Below, in pieces: positions 42,339 to 54,204 of a DNA stretch of 64,000 nucleotides. Under the pieces are notes generated by a model that ran no database searches, was not told the origin of the DNA, and saw only the letters and a list, made by a program, of their open reading frames with translations. The position numbers were made by a program, and so were the translations under genes. The stretch is from Xestospongia muta (lineage: Eukaryota > Porifera > Demospongiae > Haplosclerida > Petrosiidae), in assembly GCA_963693285.1 (NCBI GenBank), contig OY848925.1, forward strand, positions 4,814,932-4,878,931, written 5' to 3'. How positions within the stretch are numbered: the stretch's first letter is position 1; every line of letters begins with the position of its first letter.

Positions 42339-43551
42339 TTAATCACTAAATCCACTGTCAGAATCACAGTCCTCAACTTGTGCATTGTGATTATTAACTA
42401 AAGAGTTGTCCTCTTCAGCTGTCTCCCAGTCTATGTCTCGACCTTTCTGTTCAAATCCAAATGGCAAAGTTTTTTTCATTGGCCAGATTTGAGGCGTATC
42501 TATTTTTAAATAAGGATTTTGACTTTTTCTCTTCCCAAAAGTGTCCTCGTAATCTCTCTTGACACGACCCATAGGACCTTTATCTTTGTGCATGAGAAAC
42601 TCCCAAATAACTTTTAACCACGAAGTATGTTGAGGTAAAGGATCATAAAATTCAGCAGCAATTCGTTTCACTTCTGGTAGTCTTGAGCCTGGAATATAAG
42701 GGAAGTCATGATGCTCCATATGGTACCCAACATTGAATGTCAACAGATTCCATATACCATAATAGGAGTAAGTCTCATAGCCTCGATCAAACATGTAATG
42801 CTCAGCTACAAAGTGAGCTGCCATTGGATGAAGTCCCATGCTTAAAAGAGTACCTGACAGAAAATAAACAAGACCTTTAATACCAAAGAAATATCCAATT
42901 AATAAATCAAATGTCAATTGAATTACAACATTGAGTATTTCCAGTTTTGTTGGAGGTTTTGGTCGAACACAAAAAGGACGAAGTGAATAGAAAAGCGGTT
43001 GCAAAAACATCCATAAAATTTTGAGAGGTATATTGCGAAAAAACAATCCTTCAAATTTTGTTGGAAGGTCTGTGTCCCAAAAATCAGCTCCCATAAATCG
43101 ATGATGTTCAAGATGGTACTTCTTAAATGATATGGACATTGGTACTCCAATGGGAAGATTAGCCCACATACCAAAGAGTCTGTTAGCAGATGGATGCAAG
43201 TTGCCAAAGGCCAAGTTGTGAGCTGTTTCATGAATAGCCAAAGACAGCGAGTGGTTAATAACACCACCTAAACAGTATGCTAGCAATATGATCCATGTCC
43301 AAGGAAGTTGAGCAATAAAATAGCATGAAATAATTTGAAAAATTACCATGGCTGAGGCTGTGTATTTCAAATGAGGATCAGGTCCCATTAGTTTCTTGAT
43401 TTCAGGATATTTTTCTGCAGAATATGCAAAAACCTCACTTACCATCAACTATTGTAATAAGTAGTTTACCTAATATAATTTTCCTCCTAGCAACATGTGG
43501 TTGTTGAGTATAAACCCATTCAAACTCGTTTCTAGATACCTGACCTCCCAT
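42339..43551 (-). CDS. DEGS1: Sphingolipid delta-4 desaturase (DEGS type), copy 1
   Basis: Two exons, 43470-43551 and 42339-43414, separated by a 55-base intron, give 385 residues. The enzyme introduces the 4,5 double bond into dihydroceramide to form ceramide at the endoplasmic reticulum. The N-terminus [19 protein letters not shown] matches the DEGS lipid-desaturase leader, including Gly2, which could be myristoylated. Three histidine boxes are present: HETAH, HLEHH and HMEHH, with several hydrophobic segments between. The C-terminal extension is acidic ([10 protein letters not shown]). It lies tail to tail with ISCA2 and in tandem with the second copy at 44273. Paralogy to DEGS2-like enzymes with added hydroxylase activity cannot be excluded. 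Confidence 0.92.
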
Positions 43552-44272
43552 AGTGTGACTCTGCACTAACTACACTACGCTCTTCTGAGTGACACTGCTT
43601 GCAATTTATATTTTATAAGTTATTTATTATAACCAGCTGTTGCATTAAGTGAATTCATTGTCAGCCCCTCCCCCCCTCTAATTCTGTGTGCAATCTATCA
43701 CACAATATCTACTATAAGAGTTTGTGATAACGTATTTATGAATTAAATCCTTTACTTGGTAGATTAACAGACTCTTTGTAACTATTGTTACTATAAATAG
43801 ATTGTAAGTTGTGTATTTCTGTTAAAATGGCCAGGGATTACTTTGGTTACATCCAGAACTTGCTGATATCATATATTTGAAGCCATCACTTGGTTTATGG
43901 AACATGTTATATGAAGACTAGGCCAGAAACAAATTTTATAACCTAAAATCATCCTACAAATTAATAGGAGTTATCCTTACACGAAATTATTAGTATTAAT
44001 AATTATTTTATTCAGCTCATATTAGCAGTCAATAATATTATTCATAGCTCAATGGTTTGATATTCATAGCATGCTCCATACACGTGCCAACTTCATGTCT
44101 TGTGTGCCTGATATGGTAATATTACTGGGTGAGAAAGGTTAAAATTATAAATTTGATTTTTAGATTATGCCACAGTGTTCAGACTGGATGATCAGACTAA
44201 AAGTACAATATACTCTAGATTGTAAAAAATAATAAAATTAACTTGTACTTTCCTTGAAATAAAAGGTTAGTC
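43552..44272. other. Spacer between the two desaturase genes, no gene seen
   Basis: AT-rich sequence between the start of copy 1 and the stop of copy 2. It must contain the promoter of copy 1 and the 3' end of copy 2, but I see no distinct motif or RNA gene. Confidence 0.6.
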
Positions 44273-45556
44273 TTAGATCTTGTTTTTTTCCTCTATATCA
44301 CTAATTCCACTATCGCTGTCATTGTCTTCTTGGTCATCTCTTTTAAACATTATATCATCCTCCTGGTTAGAGACATTTCTTTGTGGAACTAAATTGTTAG
44401 CCAGTTTCCAATCTATGTCTCTGCCTTTCTCTTTAATTCCTAAGGACAAGTGTTTCTTCATAGGCCAAACATGAGGTGTATCCATCTCTAAGCATGGATT
44501 TTGACTTTTTCTCTTCCCAAAAGTGTCATCATAATCTCTCTTGACACGTCCCATAGGACCTTTATCTTTGTGCATGAGAAACTCCCAAATAACTTTTAAC
44601 CACGAAGTATGTTGAGGTAAAGGATCATAAAATTCAGCAGCAATTCGTTTCACTTCTGGTAGTCTTGAGCCTGGAATATAAGGGAAGTCATGATGCTCCA
44701 TATGGTACCCAACATTGAATGTCAACAGATTCCATATACCATAATAGGAGTAAGTCTCATACCCTCGATCAAACATGTAATGCTCAGCAATAAAATGAGC
44801 TGCCATTGGATGAAGTCCCATACTAATGACTGTGCCTCCAATGAAATATAATACACCTTTGTATCCACAGAAATATAAAATTAAAAGATCGAAAATGACT
44901 TGTACAATTGTATTAAGAATTTCTAAATTAGATGGTGGTTTTGGTCGAACATAGAAAGGACGTAATGAATAAAACATAGGCTGTAGAAAAAGCCATAAAA
45001 TCTTGAGTGGAATATTCCGGAAAAACACACCTTCCCATTGAGTTGGGAGATCTGTGTCCCAGTTGTCAACTGCTAAAAACCGATGGTGCTCCACGTGGTA
45101 CTTCTTAAACGATATTGACATTGGTACGCCAATGGGAAGGTTGGCCCACATGCCAAAGAGTCTGTTAGCGAGTGGATACAAGTTGCCAAATACAACGTTG
45201 TGGGAGATATCGTGAATGGCTAAGGTCAGCGAATGATTGATGACACCACCTAAACAGTATGCTAGAAGTAAGATCCAATACCAGGGAAGCTGTGCTATAA
45301 AATAACATGAAACTATTTGAAAAATGACCATGGCTGAGACGATATATTTGAAGTGAGGATCTGGGCCCATTAATTTTTTGATCTCTGGGTATTTTTCTAC
45401 AAAAAGACAGTGAAATGCAATCAAAAAGGTCACATAAAAGGTCACATAAAAGGTCATCATCATACAAAACTTACCCATAATGATTTTTCTTCTAGCAACA
45501 TGTGGTTGTTGCGTATAGACCCATTCAAAATCAGTTCTCGATACTTGTCCTCCCAT
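44273..45556 (-). CDS. DEGS1: Sphingolipid delta-4 desaturase (DEGS type), copy 2
   Basis: Exons 45475-45556 and 44273-45396 encode 401 residues with the same start ([19 protein letters not shown]) and intron position as copy 1. Histidine boxes are HDISH, HVEHH and HMEHH. The intron (45397-45474, 78 bases) has a GTAAGT donor and TTTTTGTAG acceptor but is a multiple of three and has no stop, so an unspliced message would also read through with 26 extra residues. The C-terminus is longer and more acidic than in copy 1. A 212-base stretch (44550-44761) is identical to copy 1 while flanks differ. It shares a 183-base divergent promoter with the F-box gene. Confidence 0.92.
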   Translation of the reverse strand: MGGQVSRTDFEWVYTQQPHVARRKIIMGKFCMMMTFYVTFYVTFLIAFHCLFVEKYPEIKKLMGPDPHFKYIVSAMVIFQIVSCYFIAQLPWYWILLLAYCLGGVINHSLTLAIHDISHNVVFGNLYPLANRLFGMWANLPIGVPMSISFKKYHVEHHRFLAVDNWDTDLPTQWEGVFFRNIPLKILWLFLQPMFYSLRPFYVRPKPPSNLEILNTIVQVIFDLLILYFCGYKGVLYFIGGTVISMGLHPMAAHFIAEHYMFDRGYETYSYYGIWNLLTFNVGYHMEHHDFPYIPGSRLPEVKRIAAEFYDPLPQHTSWLKVIWEFLMHKDKGPMGRVKRDYDDTFGKRKSQNPCLEMDTPHVWPMKKHLSLGIKEKGRDIDWKLANNLVPQRNVSNQEDDIMFKRDDQEDNDSDSGISDIEEKNKI

Positions 45557-45739
45557 GTTTCTTGAAAGGACTACAACCTGTCAGTGATCCTTCCTAATTG
45601 GTTAGTGAACTTTGAGTGAGTCGTACGATACTTAGCAAGTTAGCATGCAGGAAATGATAGTGCCACACCCAGTCAGCCACACCCTTCAACTCACCTTAGC
45701 AACCAAACAGCTATAATATAGGACTAAAGTACCTTCACG
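45557..45739. promoter_or_regulatory. Divergent promoter, DEGS copy 2 / F-box WD gene
   Basis: Only 183 bases separate the two start codons on opposite strands. No clear TATA box is visible. The segment must hold both 5'UTRs and core promoters. Confidence 0.6.
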
Positions 45740-48700
45740 ATGTCCAGGAGAGCAGGAGGTCAAGTAATACTATCCAAAACTTCATCTAAGCAATCTGTTC
45801 AGATAGCCAATGATGTACAGCCACCATTATTCAGCACTACTGCTTCAAGATCTCTTCCAATAGGGCTATCAATGCAACTGAACATTAAAAAGTTACATAC
45901 TTGGTTTTCACTATGGCATCAATGGCAGAAGAGAATATTAGTTTGTCGAGTCATTGAGCATTGCCCAATTACACACCTTAAATCTCTTGCAACAGCACTG
46001 GAGCCTGTTCTTCATCTTGATTTTGCTAGTTCTTTGACTCCTCTCATGGCTGCACTTCATCATGAAGGCTCTCAAACATTCAGAATACAACGTAATAGAG
46101 CTAAACAGCAATGTTTCACTGCTAACAGCTCTGATACCATTCTTCCTCCATCTATATCAGTGAACCAGGTAGCCACTGCTGAAAGCACTTCTAATATAAT
46201 CTTGGAGTCTCGTAAAGTAGTGCTTCCAAATCTTCCACCTATTAGTGAAAGCAGTAGTATGAAAGGTGTAAAAACAATGAATTCAAAACCATCATCTCAA
46301 GTTTTTCTTCCTACCTTACCTCTTACTCATACTAAACACAAACCATCCCCAGCGTCCTCTGATATGAAACACAGTCTTCATCTTGAACCACATGCCCTCC
46401 CTCAACTACCAATTGAAAGAAAATTCTACTCAGTTCCTGATATCCGGTCAACATCAGATCTTCTTCAGAGAACAAAGCCAAGAGCCAAAGTTACAAGACG
46501 GCATAAAACACTATCCTTCCAACAAGAACACTTAAAACGTTACAAACATCAAAGAAAACAGCTTGAACTATACAAAAGTCAATTGGATTTAATATCAAAG
46601 GTATATATCATAATCACTGTTCCTTTTTACATCTCTACCATTCCAGTGGATGATAGAATGTAGTCCAATAGAAGTGGCCCACTTGTTACTGGAGATAGTG
46701 AGATTGTGTGACAAGGAGCTATTAGGATATTTAGTTCAGTGTGTGTATCAAAAGTGAGTCAATAATCAACTGTTAAGCAAATGTTATAATGAGTCTTTTT
46801 GTAGACTACAAACTCAATATGGTATAGACTGCTTGTCTGATGACTTGCTACTCAAGGTGTTTTCCTATCTTGACGCTAAAAGCCTTTGTAAATGTGCTAG
46901 TGTAAGTGTTACCTGCTAAATATCATCAGGAAAGCTGTAATATTGAAATGAAACAATACTCAATACAGTAGCATCTCTCAAAGGATTCAAGGACACCATT
47001 ATTATTTGGAATGTTTATATTCTAGCTCTGTTTATTAAATTCTGTATTGCTGTATATTAAATATTGTGTCCAAGGTTCTAAAGTATATACTATAATAGAG
47101 CTATGTCTGTAATGTCATCACAGAGTATAAGGACACTTTCTAACTCCCAAAAAGTACACTAAAAATATTCGACTGTAGAATCATTAAATTATTGTGTTAT
47201 ATTGTATGTAGGTGTGTAGACAATGGTATTATCTCAGTTTAAACCCAACCTTGTGGAGAAGTTTATGTAACACTATTGGCAAAAGAGAACATTTAGGAGA
47301 TATTGTAAGTGCCATTGAAGAAGTCCACAAGATTAGCTATAGATCAACAAGCACAATTGCACTTGATATTGCTCAAGCTCCTGGTGCCGTACTGCCAGTA
47401 GTTGTGGACTGGAAACAAGCATATCGAGATCTAACAAGACTAATGTCCAAGATAAAGTCATTAGCCATGAAAGCTGGTATTAAAACTATAACAACTATTT
47501 ATTAATTTAGATGACTTTTGCTGTAGTGTTAGCATCTTCTGAAGCTGAAAGACAAACTAGAGAAGAAAAACGAGTCAAACATCTCACTTCAGCACAATTG
47601 AGATCATCAATGTCCCTTAGAGAAATGTTAGATTTAGGTACGCAATGATTACAATCATCCAGTGACTTATATTATATTGATTTTATTATATTTAGTTCGT
47701 GCCAGTGATAGAGCTAGCATAGCGTCCACCACACGTGAAGTGGTACTTTCTGCACCTGAAAGTGCTGCTGCAAAACGAAGAAGACTGAGAGCTGAGAAGG
47801 AAAGGGCTGTGAAACTAGAGACTGAAGCCACCTTATATGAAGAAGAAACAGATGCCAAAGAGAGGGCTACCAAAGGTACTTCTATGTTAATGGTTTTGAT
47901 AGAAGCCTAATATCTAATAGGTAATAATCAACAATCATTTAAACTACTTAAAGAGAAAAGAATGAATATGTGTGTCATTCATCTTCTTGACGTAGCAACT
48001 GATAGCCGACCTAGCGTACCTTTACTGGTAGGATAACTAGTATTGTGATGTTGTCACTTTAAAGCCTATTTTACACCTTAGCCAAATCCAGAGGGTATAG
48101 AAAGCCTTATTCTGGCTGGTTTCCTTTCTCCTAAAGACAGACCAAGACCAGGTCGAGCTGAACCTATACCTTCTTTAAAAAGACTTGCAGTAAGCTTTGA
48201 ACATATTCTTGGGAATTGCATGAACTTGGACTTTTGATCCACCTTTCTTTCATAATGTAGTATTTTGGTACTAGTGTGTTATGTGTACAATGTGATGAAC
48301 GTAAAATAGTAGCTGGCTGTGGTGATAGGTTAATTCGAGTCTATGATATCCGTACAGGTCGTTTAGTCTCAACTCTTCAAGGACACAAAGTGAGCAGTTA
48401 ATATGGGCTTGATGAGATGTCTTTGTTTTATAGGGAAGTGTACAATGTCTACAATTTGATGACAACAAGATAATCTCAGGTTCCTGGGATACAACATGCA
48501 TAGTAAGAGACAAGTGATTTATTAGAATTTAGAATCAAATAGAGGAAATAGCACTTGTGTTACTTTGGAATTATTGTATTACACTCAGATTTGGGATGTT
48601 GTACATTTCACAGCATTGAAAACACTAGCTGGTCATTTAGACTGTGTATCATGTCTTCAGTTTTGTGAAGATATATTGTAAGACATAATGTAGAGTATAT

Positions 48701-49645
48701 TCTGAATTTCTGATTAACTCTAAATGTTGTCTGCCGTAGAGTTACTGGCTCATATGATCAAAGTTTGAAACTTTGGGAAATGGTGTCTTGGTTGTGTTTG
48801 AGGACCATTTATTCAGCACATACAAGTGAGTATTAACTGTGTAAGTCTTATTGATATGTGTACTTTGTGTCCAGAACCTATAACTTGTCTGTCATTTAAT
48901 GGATCAGTTATAATGAGTGGATCAGAAGACAAGTAGGTTTATTTTCCAACTATCGATTCTTCACTATTATATGAATTTATGAATAAGACCACATCTCTTC
49001 ATTAATATTACAGGACTGTTAAAGTCTGGGATGCTACAAGTGGCAATTGTCAAGCAATACTTGAACATCCTAGTCGATTGACATCACTCAAACTGTGTAA
49101 GCTACTTCTTGTGACAGCTTGTGGCAATGGTACACTTCATTTGTGGAACACCATTACTAACACTGTCCAGATGCAATGTAATTCGGATTATAGTGTTGGT
49201 ATGGCCTACATCACTGATATAGCTATCGATAGAGGGAAAGTGTTTGCTGCAGGAAGGTCAGTAATACAAGATTAACTGACAAAGAATGTGACTACACTTT
49301 TAATTTAGTGATTGCATGCTTTATGAATGGGATATAGCAACTGGTGCTTGTGTTAGAATCTTACAAGGACATACACAATCTTTAACATCAGTATGGGTAA
49401 GAGAGACAATAGTATAGAAATAATCTGCTCATTTACACAACATTCACGTGTAGGTTGGTAATTCTAAATTAGTGACAGCTGCAGAAGATCAGAGTATATG
49501 TGTCTGGAACACGAAGCAAGCTATCACTCAGGTACTATTTAAGTTTAGTGAACACTTTTTTATTGTTTTACAGTTCAAGGATACTGATGGAATAGAGAAT
49601 TACTATGACAATGTACCTATTAGAACTATGATATTACAAAACTAA
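45740..49645 (+). CDS. F-box and seven-WD-repeat protein (FBXW10-like)
   Basis: Seventeen exons: 45740-46600, 46647-46753, 46805-46901, 47212-47476, 47527-47637, 47696-47875, 47954-48027, 48082-48189, 48261-48389, 48434-48502, 48589-48677, 48740-48825, 48875-48932, 49014-49256, 49309-49396, 49454-49531, 49574-49645. They sum to 2715 bases, 904 residues. A long polar N-terminus with a Trp-rich helix (WFSLWHQWQKRI) precedes a canonical F-box (LSDDLLLKVFSYL ... RQWYYLSLNPTLWRSLC). Then comes an Arg/Glu-rich probable coiled coil and seven WD repeats ending in motifs such as LIRVYD, SLKLWE, TVKVWD and SICVWN, enough for a full propeller. F-box/WD proteins recruit substrates to SCF ubiquitin ligases. 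The layout recalls FBXW10/CDRT1, but I cannot prove orthology. Confidence 0.85.
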
Positions 49646-49699
49646 AGATAAATCATTATTAGAATTTTTAATACAGCACGTTTTTAAAAAATTTAGTTG

Positions 49700-51331
49700 T
49701 CACTCTGTGCTTTTAAGTACGTACACAGTGTCTCCAACTTTAACTGGACCAGGTTGTACAATGCCATAGTTGGTACCAAACAAAGGAGCTTTAAGCCTAC
49801 TGTCACTGTTGCCGTAGATATGCTCATGCATCCTATACTTACGAAGAGTGGCAATAGGTTCATCACTTGTCTTCTCTCCTGATTCCTGATCAATGCAAGT
49901 TATGACGCATCTATAAGATTGAAAGATTGGGCATACAAAAGTGACTTATAAAGGATCTATTTATCACTAAAATTAATATGTCACACATACTTCTCTCATT
50001 TAAAACACAAGACAATGCCTGAGATTACATTGAAGTTATCATAGCTAAAAGTCATATTTAATGATGTAATGCACTAACAAACCTCCCTGCTTGAACAATT
50101 TCCTTCAAAATACATTGATCTCCTATCTTTATTTCAGTCCAATTATCCTAAATTAACAAGTTACATGGTCAAGATTGTTATCAATATTATACACTGTACT
50201 TCAGCATATGGAGAGCATCCATCGATGACAATGTTAGGCCTGAAACAAGTCATAGAGACAGGTGCATCCAGTCTACTGTTGAGATCATCAAGAGAAGCTT
50301 GAGATATGATAAATACTGGACCAAAGTCAGCAAAATGAGTCTAATAAATGCCAGTACTAGTACATAATCGCATCGTAGTATCTCACCTCATCTTCTGGTG
50401 AAGCAAAGTCTCCTTTGCCAGGATAAAGCAAGAGTTTACGAGGATTTTTAGTAGAATAGGGCATGTAATAGATCCTACAGTTGCCTTGACCGGAGAACCT
50501 ATTGATCCAATCAGCTGCTGCATCACCAACATCGTATGCATCTCCCTCCACTTTGTTAATACTATTAAGAATAGAACAAGCCTTTCATTTATAAGTATAT
50601 AAATAATCCTATTAAATCGTTACAAATATATTGACTGGAGTGACTTGAGTCCAGTCCCATTCTTGAATACAAAGAAAATTAAGACAATTAGGTTCATTGA
50701 TTTAGGGTCTAGGGTAAAGTATTGACTTCCTATTAAAGCTTAACATTCTGTTAGGACTCTAAGATACAGCTTACATAAGACAGCTGACTTCACAAAGGAT
50801 AAAAAGGTAGAGTGAGTGCAAAGTTAATAGAATGAATGACTGAAGTAGTACCTGATAGTAGTAGATGGTTGGCTGACATCAGGTTGAGGAATAGTAAGCG
50901 TATCCATACCTGGTGCATTAAGGATTAATGTGCATTTGCCATTTTCATCTTCCTCTAATTTGGGCATAATTGTAGCAAATTTGGGACAAGACTTCTGATT
51001 GACATGTTTTCCTTCATTATTCATAACTACCCAACACCTAAAGAATGACTTTGTTATGTAAAGCTTAATAGGCCACATTAATAAACCTATCATTCTTGAG
51101 TCCTCTGGCCAAACAATCTGTTTCTTCAACTTCAAGTCTGTGACCAGATTTCAATGGATACACCCATAAGTTAGTAACTCTGCCTACTGGTACAGTGAAG
51201 TCTTCTGGTTTGCTCTGTCTTTTGTTAGGACTCTTTCTTTTTTGCTGATACCACCATAAAGTTAATCCTGTAGCTACAACAGCTCCGACTCCTAACAGTG
51301 GCAAAACCCATCGCCTGTTGAAGTAGGCCAT
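49700..51331 (-). CDS. MTARC1: Mitochondrial amidoxime-reducing component (mARC), MOSC protein
   Basis: Exons 51087-51331, 50852-51037, 50387-50561, 50200-50340, 50083-50147 and 49700-49910 encode 340 residues. mARC is a molybdenum-cofactor enzyme of the outer mitochondrial membrane that reduces N-hydroxylated compounds with cytochrome b5. A single N-terminal membrane anchor (about residues 9-30) is followed by basic residues. The MOSC N-terminal barrel begins VTNLWVYPLKSG, and the MOSC domain shows SQASLDDLNSRL, FRPNIVIDGC, YAEDNW and AGRCVITCID. In the last of these the first Cys matches the molybdenum-ligand cysteine of mARC. The C-terminus (PLFGTNYGI, KVGDTVYVL) is family typical. It is divergent from ADAT3 with 72 bases between start codons. 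Confidence 0.93.
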
Positions 51332-51403
51332 CTTGCAATCTGAATGAACAAGGAGTGGCTAATATATATGTGTCTATTAAAATGCTATTAGTGTGTCGGG
51401 GGA
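51332..51403. promoter_or_regulatory. Divergent promoter, mARC / ADAT3
   Basis: Only 72 bases lie between opposing ATG codons, so transcription starts may overlap or lie inside the neighbouring gene. No TATA-like element is convincing. Confidence 0.55.
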
Positions 51404-52913
51404 ATGGAAGCAAAAGTAGAAGCAGTTCTTCATGACGAGTATTACAAGGACATAGAGTTGTGTGAGTAATAAATAAATTACTTGTATGAGCTCTGTACTT
51501 TTATTATAAGTACAGGTTGGTTTAGCTGTGCTGTGATCAATGATAAGAAAAAGACTGCCTCTTTAGTGAAGTAAATATTAAAGCTGGTTAATTTATTAGC
51601 TTTTATATTGCTCGAGTAGAGAATTAGGAATTAAGTTCCCTCTGAGTGATTTTCTACATCTCAAAAGAGTAAAGACAGTTTGTGAAGGTATAACAATTGC
51701 CATAGAAGACTAGTTTGTAACAAGTCCCATATGGTCTAGCGGTTAGGATTCCTGGTTTTCACCCAGGCGGCCCGGGTTCGACTCCCGGTATGGGAACTTT
51801 TTTTTTTGTCCACTTCTTGTTTTTATTCTATCATTTAATTTTTTCCAGAGATTCATGTATTAATAAAACCAACAGATGGACTTGATGTTTGTCTTGAATC
51901 TTTACAACAAGATACATTAGATAGTTTGGAACGTCATTACACAGTAAAAGTTCCTTTACATAAGCCACTGACACGAAAACAATACATTCATTGCCAGAGT
52001 TACTGGCCTTGCCATTTTTATGAAGATAAAATGTGAGAAATAATGTTCCAAATCATGACTACTGAAAATTAATAGCTAGAGCTGAAAATTAACAAATATG
52101 CTTTCTATATACAGGCTAGAAAAATATTTATCTGGTGATATATTTTCAAGTATAGAACTGGAGAGGCATAAAGAATACATGAAACAAGCACATGAAGAAA
52201 CAAACCAAGGAGGAAAAGTAACCAATAATCATTTATTATTTAATCAACATTAATACTAATTAAACTTAGAAACACTGTTCTCTGTCTATGTGTAGGTCAA
52301 CACTGTAGGAGCCATTATAGTTGATCCCAAATCTGGTGATATTCTAGTCACCACACACACTAACTTTGACCATCCACTTCAACATGCAGTAATGAAATGT
52401 ATTGATCTGGTTGCTAAGCAACAAGGTGGTGGAGCTTGGGAAAGTAGTTGTGCATCAAAGCTGCAAAAACAGGAAATAGAACTCAGTGATGTGCAAAACA
52501 TTGATACTACAACCAGTGAACAAAGTAAAAGTATTGACTTAACAATGGAGATCAAAGATTGTTCAGAACCAATGAAGAAGCGTATCAAATCTGATGCTTA
52601 TTTATGTACAGGCTATGATCTGTACACAACACATGAGCCATGCATTATGTATGTAGAATTATATGTACTGTTAAAAAGTGTATAATTTTGACCATAATGT
52701 ATATCACTATATATGATACATTATAAAACACGAACATGTTAATATCTGTTTTACACATATAGGTGTTCAATGGCGCTGGTGCATTCAAGAATTAGCCGAG
52801 TTTTTTACAGCTATCCAGATCATTTAGCTGGAGGTTTGGGATCAAAATATAAAATTCACTGTCATAACGACATTAATCATCATTTTGAAGTATTTAGATT
52901 ACTAATGAACTGA
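51404..52913 (+). CDS. ADAT3: tRNA adenosine deaminase subunit ADAT3 (Tad3)
   Basis: Exons 51404-51461, 51516-51570, 51620-51687, 51849-52032, 52115-52217, 52296-52648 and 52763-52913 encode 323 residues. ADAT3 pairs with ADAT2 to convert wobble adenosine 34 of several tRNAs to inosine. The cytidine-deaminase fold shows HPLQHAVM, with Val in place of the catalytic Glu, as expected for the non-catalytic ADAT3 subunit. The zinc motif PCIMCSMALVHSRI is intact, as are the family signatures YLCTGYDLYTTHEPC and DINHHFEVFR. The short first exons encode the N-terminal tRNA-binding part. Intron 3 contains a tRNA-Glu gene on the same strand. Confidence 0.94.
51725..51796 (+). tRNA. tRNA-Glu (anticodon TTC), inside ADAT3 intron 3
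   Basis: This is a 72-base cloverleaf. The acceptor stem TCCCATA (51725-51731) pairs with TATGGGA (51789-51795). The anticodon stem CCTGG/CCAGG encloses TTC at 51758-51760. The A box (TGGTCTAGCGG) and B box (GGTTCGACTCC) are canonical, and a run of about ten T follows at 51798 as a Pol III terminator. No intron is present. The CCA end is not encoded, as usual in eukaryotes. Confidence 0.97.
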
Positions 52914-52993
52914 TACTAACAAATATTTATTAAAAATTCTGAAAAATAATTATAGCAATAACAGTGATCATACTCTGATGTAATATGTGCTTA

Positions 52994-53060
52994 ATGTATA
53001 CTATCAGAAAGAAGCTAGGAATTATCCTTTAAACTTATTTCATCATGTCCAAGTCACATA
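52994..53060 (-). promoter_or_regulatory. SECIS element (form II) of selenoprotein W copy 1
   Basis: On the minus strand, about 100 bases after the stop codon, ATGA (53043-53046) and TGAT (53003-53006) form the non-Watson-Crick quartet. GAAATAAG pairs with CTTCTTTC with one mismatch. An unpaired AA follows GTTT, and a small top helix AGGA-TAAT-TCCT makes it form II. Flanking ATGT/ACAT and ACT/AGT can build the lower helix. SBP2-dependent recoding of TGA to selenocysteine is the known role of such elements. Confidence 0.85.
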
Positions 53061-53156
53061 TCACATCTTAGTGAGATCATAGTTTTTATGAGTTGTCTTA
53101 CTGGAAAGAGAGAAAGGAAGAAAGAAATGTATCATCAATAATTATTTACCAACCTG

Positions 53157-53868
53157 CTAAGTCTTGTTTTTAAGAATAGCATCAATAGCCGATTTAATCT
53201 TGTTCATTTTAACATCATTATCGGGAAAACCATCTCCATCCTGAGAGATGAGGAACATAGTTCTTTAACCCTACTTAATAAACTAATATATGTGCATACC
53301 TTCTTTGAATGAATAAGAGTTCCATTTACTTCAACTTCAAAATAACCAGTTATTGTTGGAGTGTTTTCTCCTACCTGTGTGTCCACAATGGTAAAAGAAT
53401 TAAGGATTGTTTCATATTGGAATTACAAACACTCTAATATTGATATTCATATCCTCCCCTACTATCATGTAACAAAATAGAAGCCAACTAAGGCTACAAT
53501 TATGCTTTCTGTCAGCAAAAATAAACTTAGTCTCCTTCATGAGCCAGTTCCTTGAGTAGGAAGAGGCTCGCTAGAGACATTAAATGTATACTAGCTGCTG
53601 AGGACTCTAGAGTACTACGTTACAGTTATAATGTAATCATTGACTTACCACCTCCACAATATCTTTACTGTAGAATTTTCTCAAGGTTGCTTCAAACTCA
53701 GTCAACTAAATAAATTTGACAACTAGTCAGATTGTCTTCAAACCTAAAATTGACTTACCCTTCTCTTGTACCCTCATCCACCACTACATTAAAAAACATT
53801 ATAAGATATTATATTATGTATACAAAAGTATTGACTTACCAATAGATAACCTTTACAAGTACTGACAT
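53157..53868 (-). CDS. SELENOW: Selenoprotein W, copy 1 (TGA = selenocysteine)
   Basis: Exons 53840-53868, 53759-53783, 53649-53705, 53300-53374 and 53157-53240 give 90 codons, 89 residues. SelW is a small cytosolic thioredoxin-like redox protein. The active site reads C-G-G-U followed by GYK: the TGA at 53774-53776 falls where vertebrate SelW has selenocysteine, within a 25-base exon. Downstream are VGENTPTITGYFEVEVNG, LIHSKK and GDGFPDN, all typical. A gene finder that treats TGA as stop would miss the first exons. A SECIS lies in the 3'UTR. It is paired head to head with copy 2. Confidence 0.93.
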
Positions 53869-54204
53869 GGTAGGAAGAACTATTTATTGAGCTTCAGAGA
53901 CTAGACCAGCGACACGCCAAGTGATGTCTAGAAAACCGACAAGCTGAGATAACACCTTAACAAATTAGTTGTTTTACAATTTATAAATTAATTAACACTG
54001 AATAACAATAATTATTATAATTTAATAATATTTAATAATATTTAATAAAAATGTAATAAGTAAACACACCCTATTACAGGCATACTGAAAGTGACGTCAT
54101 CGACCCTTGTTACTAAGCTGTACGGCTACAGAACAAGCAACAGTTTAGTTTTGTTATACACTTATATAGCTGCTTGACTTTTTGATCGACATAGTAAAAG
54201 AAAT
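53869..54204. promoter_or_regulatory. Divergent promoter between the two selenoprotein W genes
   Basis: 336 bases separate the opposing start codons. The middle is very AT-rich (repeated TTTAATAATA), with GTGACGTCA-like sequence near 54092-54099 that could be a CRE-type site. No TATA box is assigned. Confidence 0.5.

Noticed and set aside
53774..53776. TGA in the selenoprotein W exon as a disabling stop
   Set aside because: It sits exactly at the CxxU site, with intact downstream exons and a SECIS in the 3'UTR; the same holds for 54298-54300.
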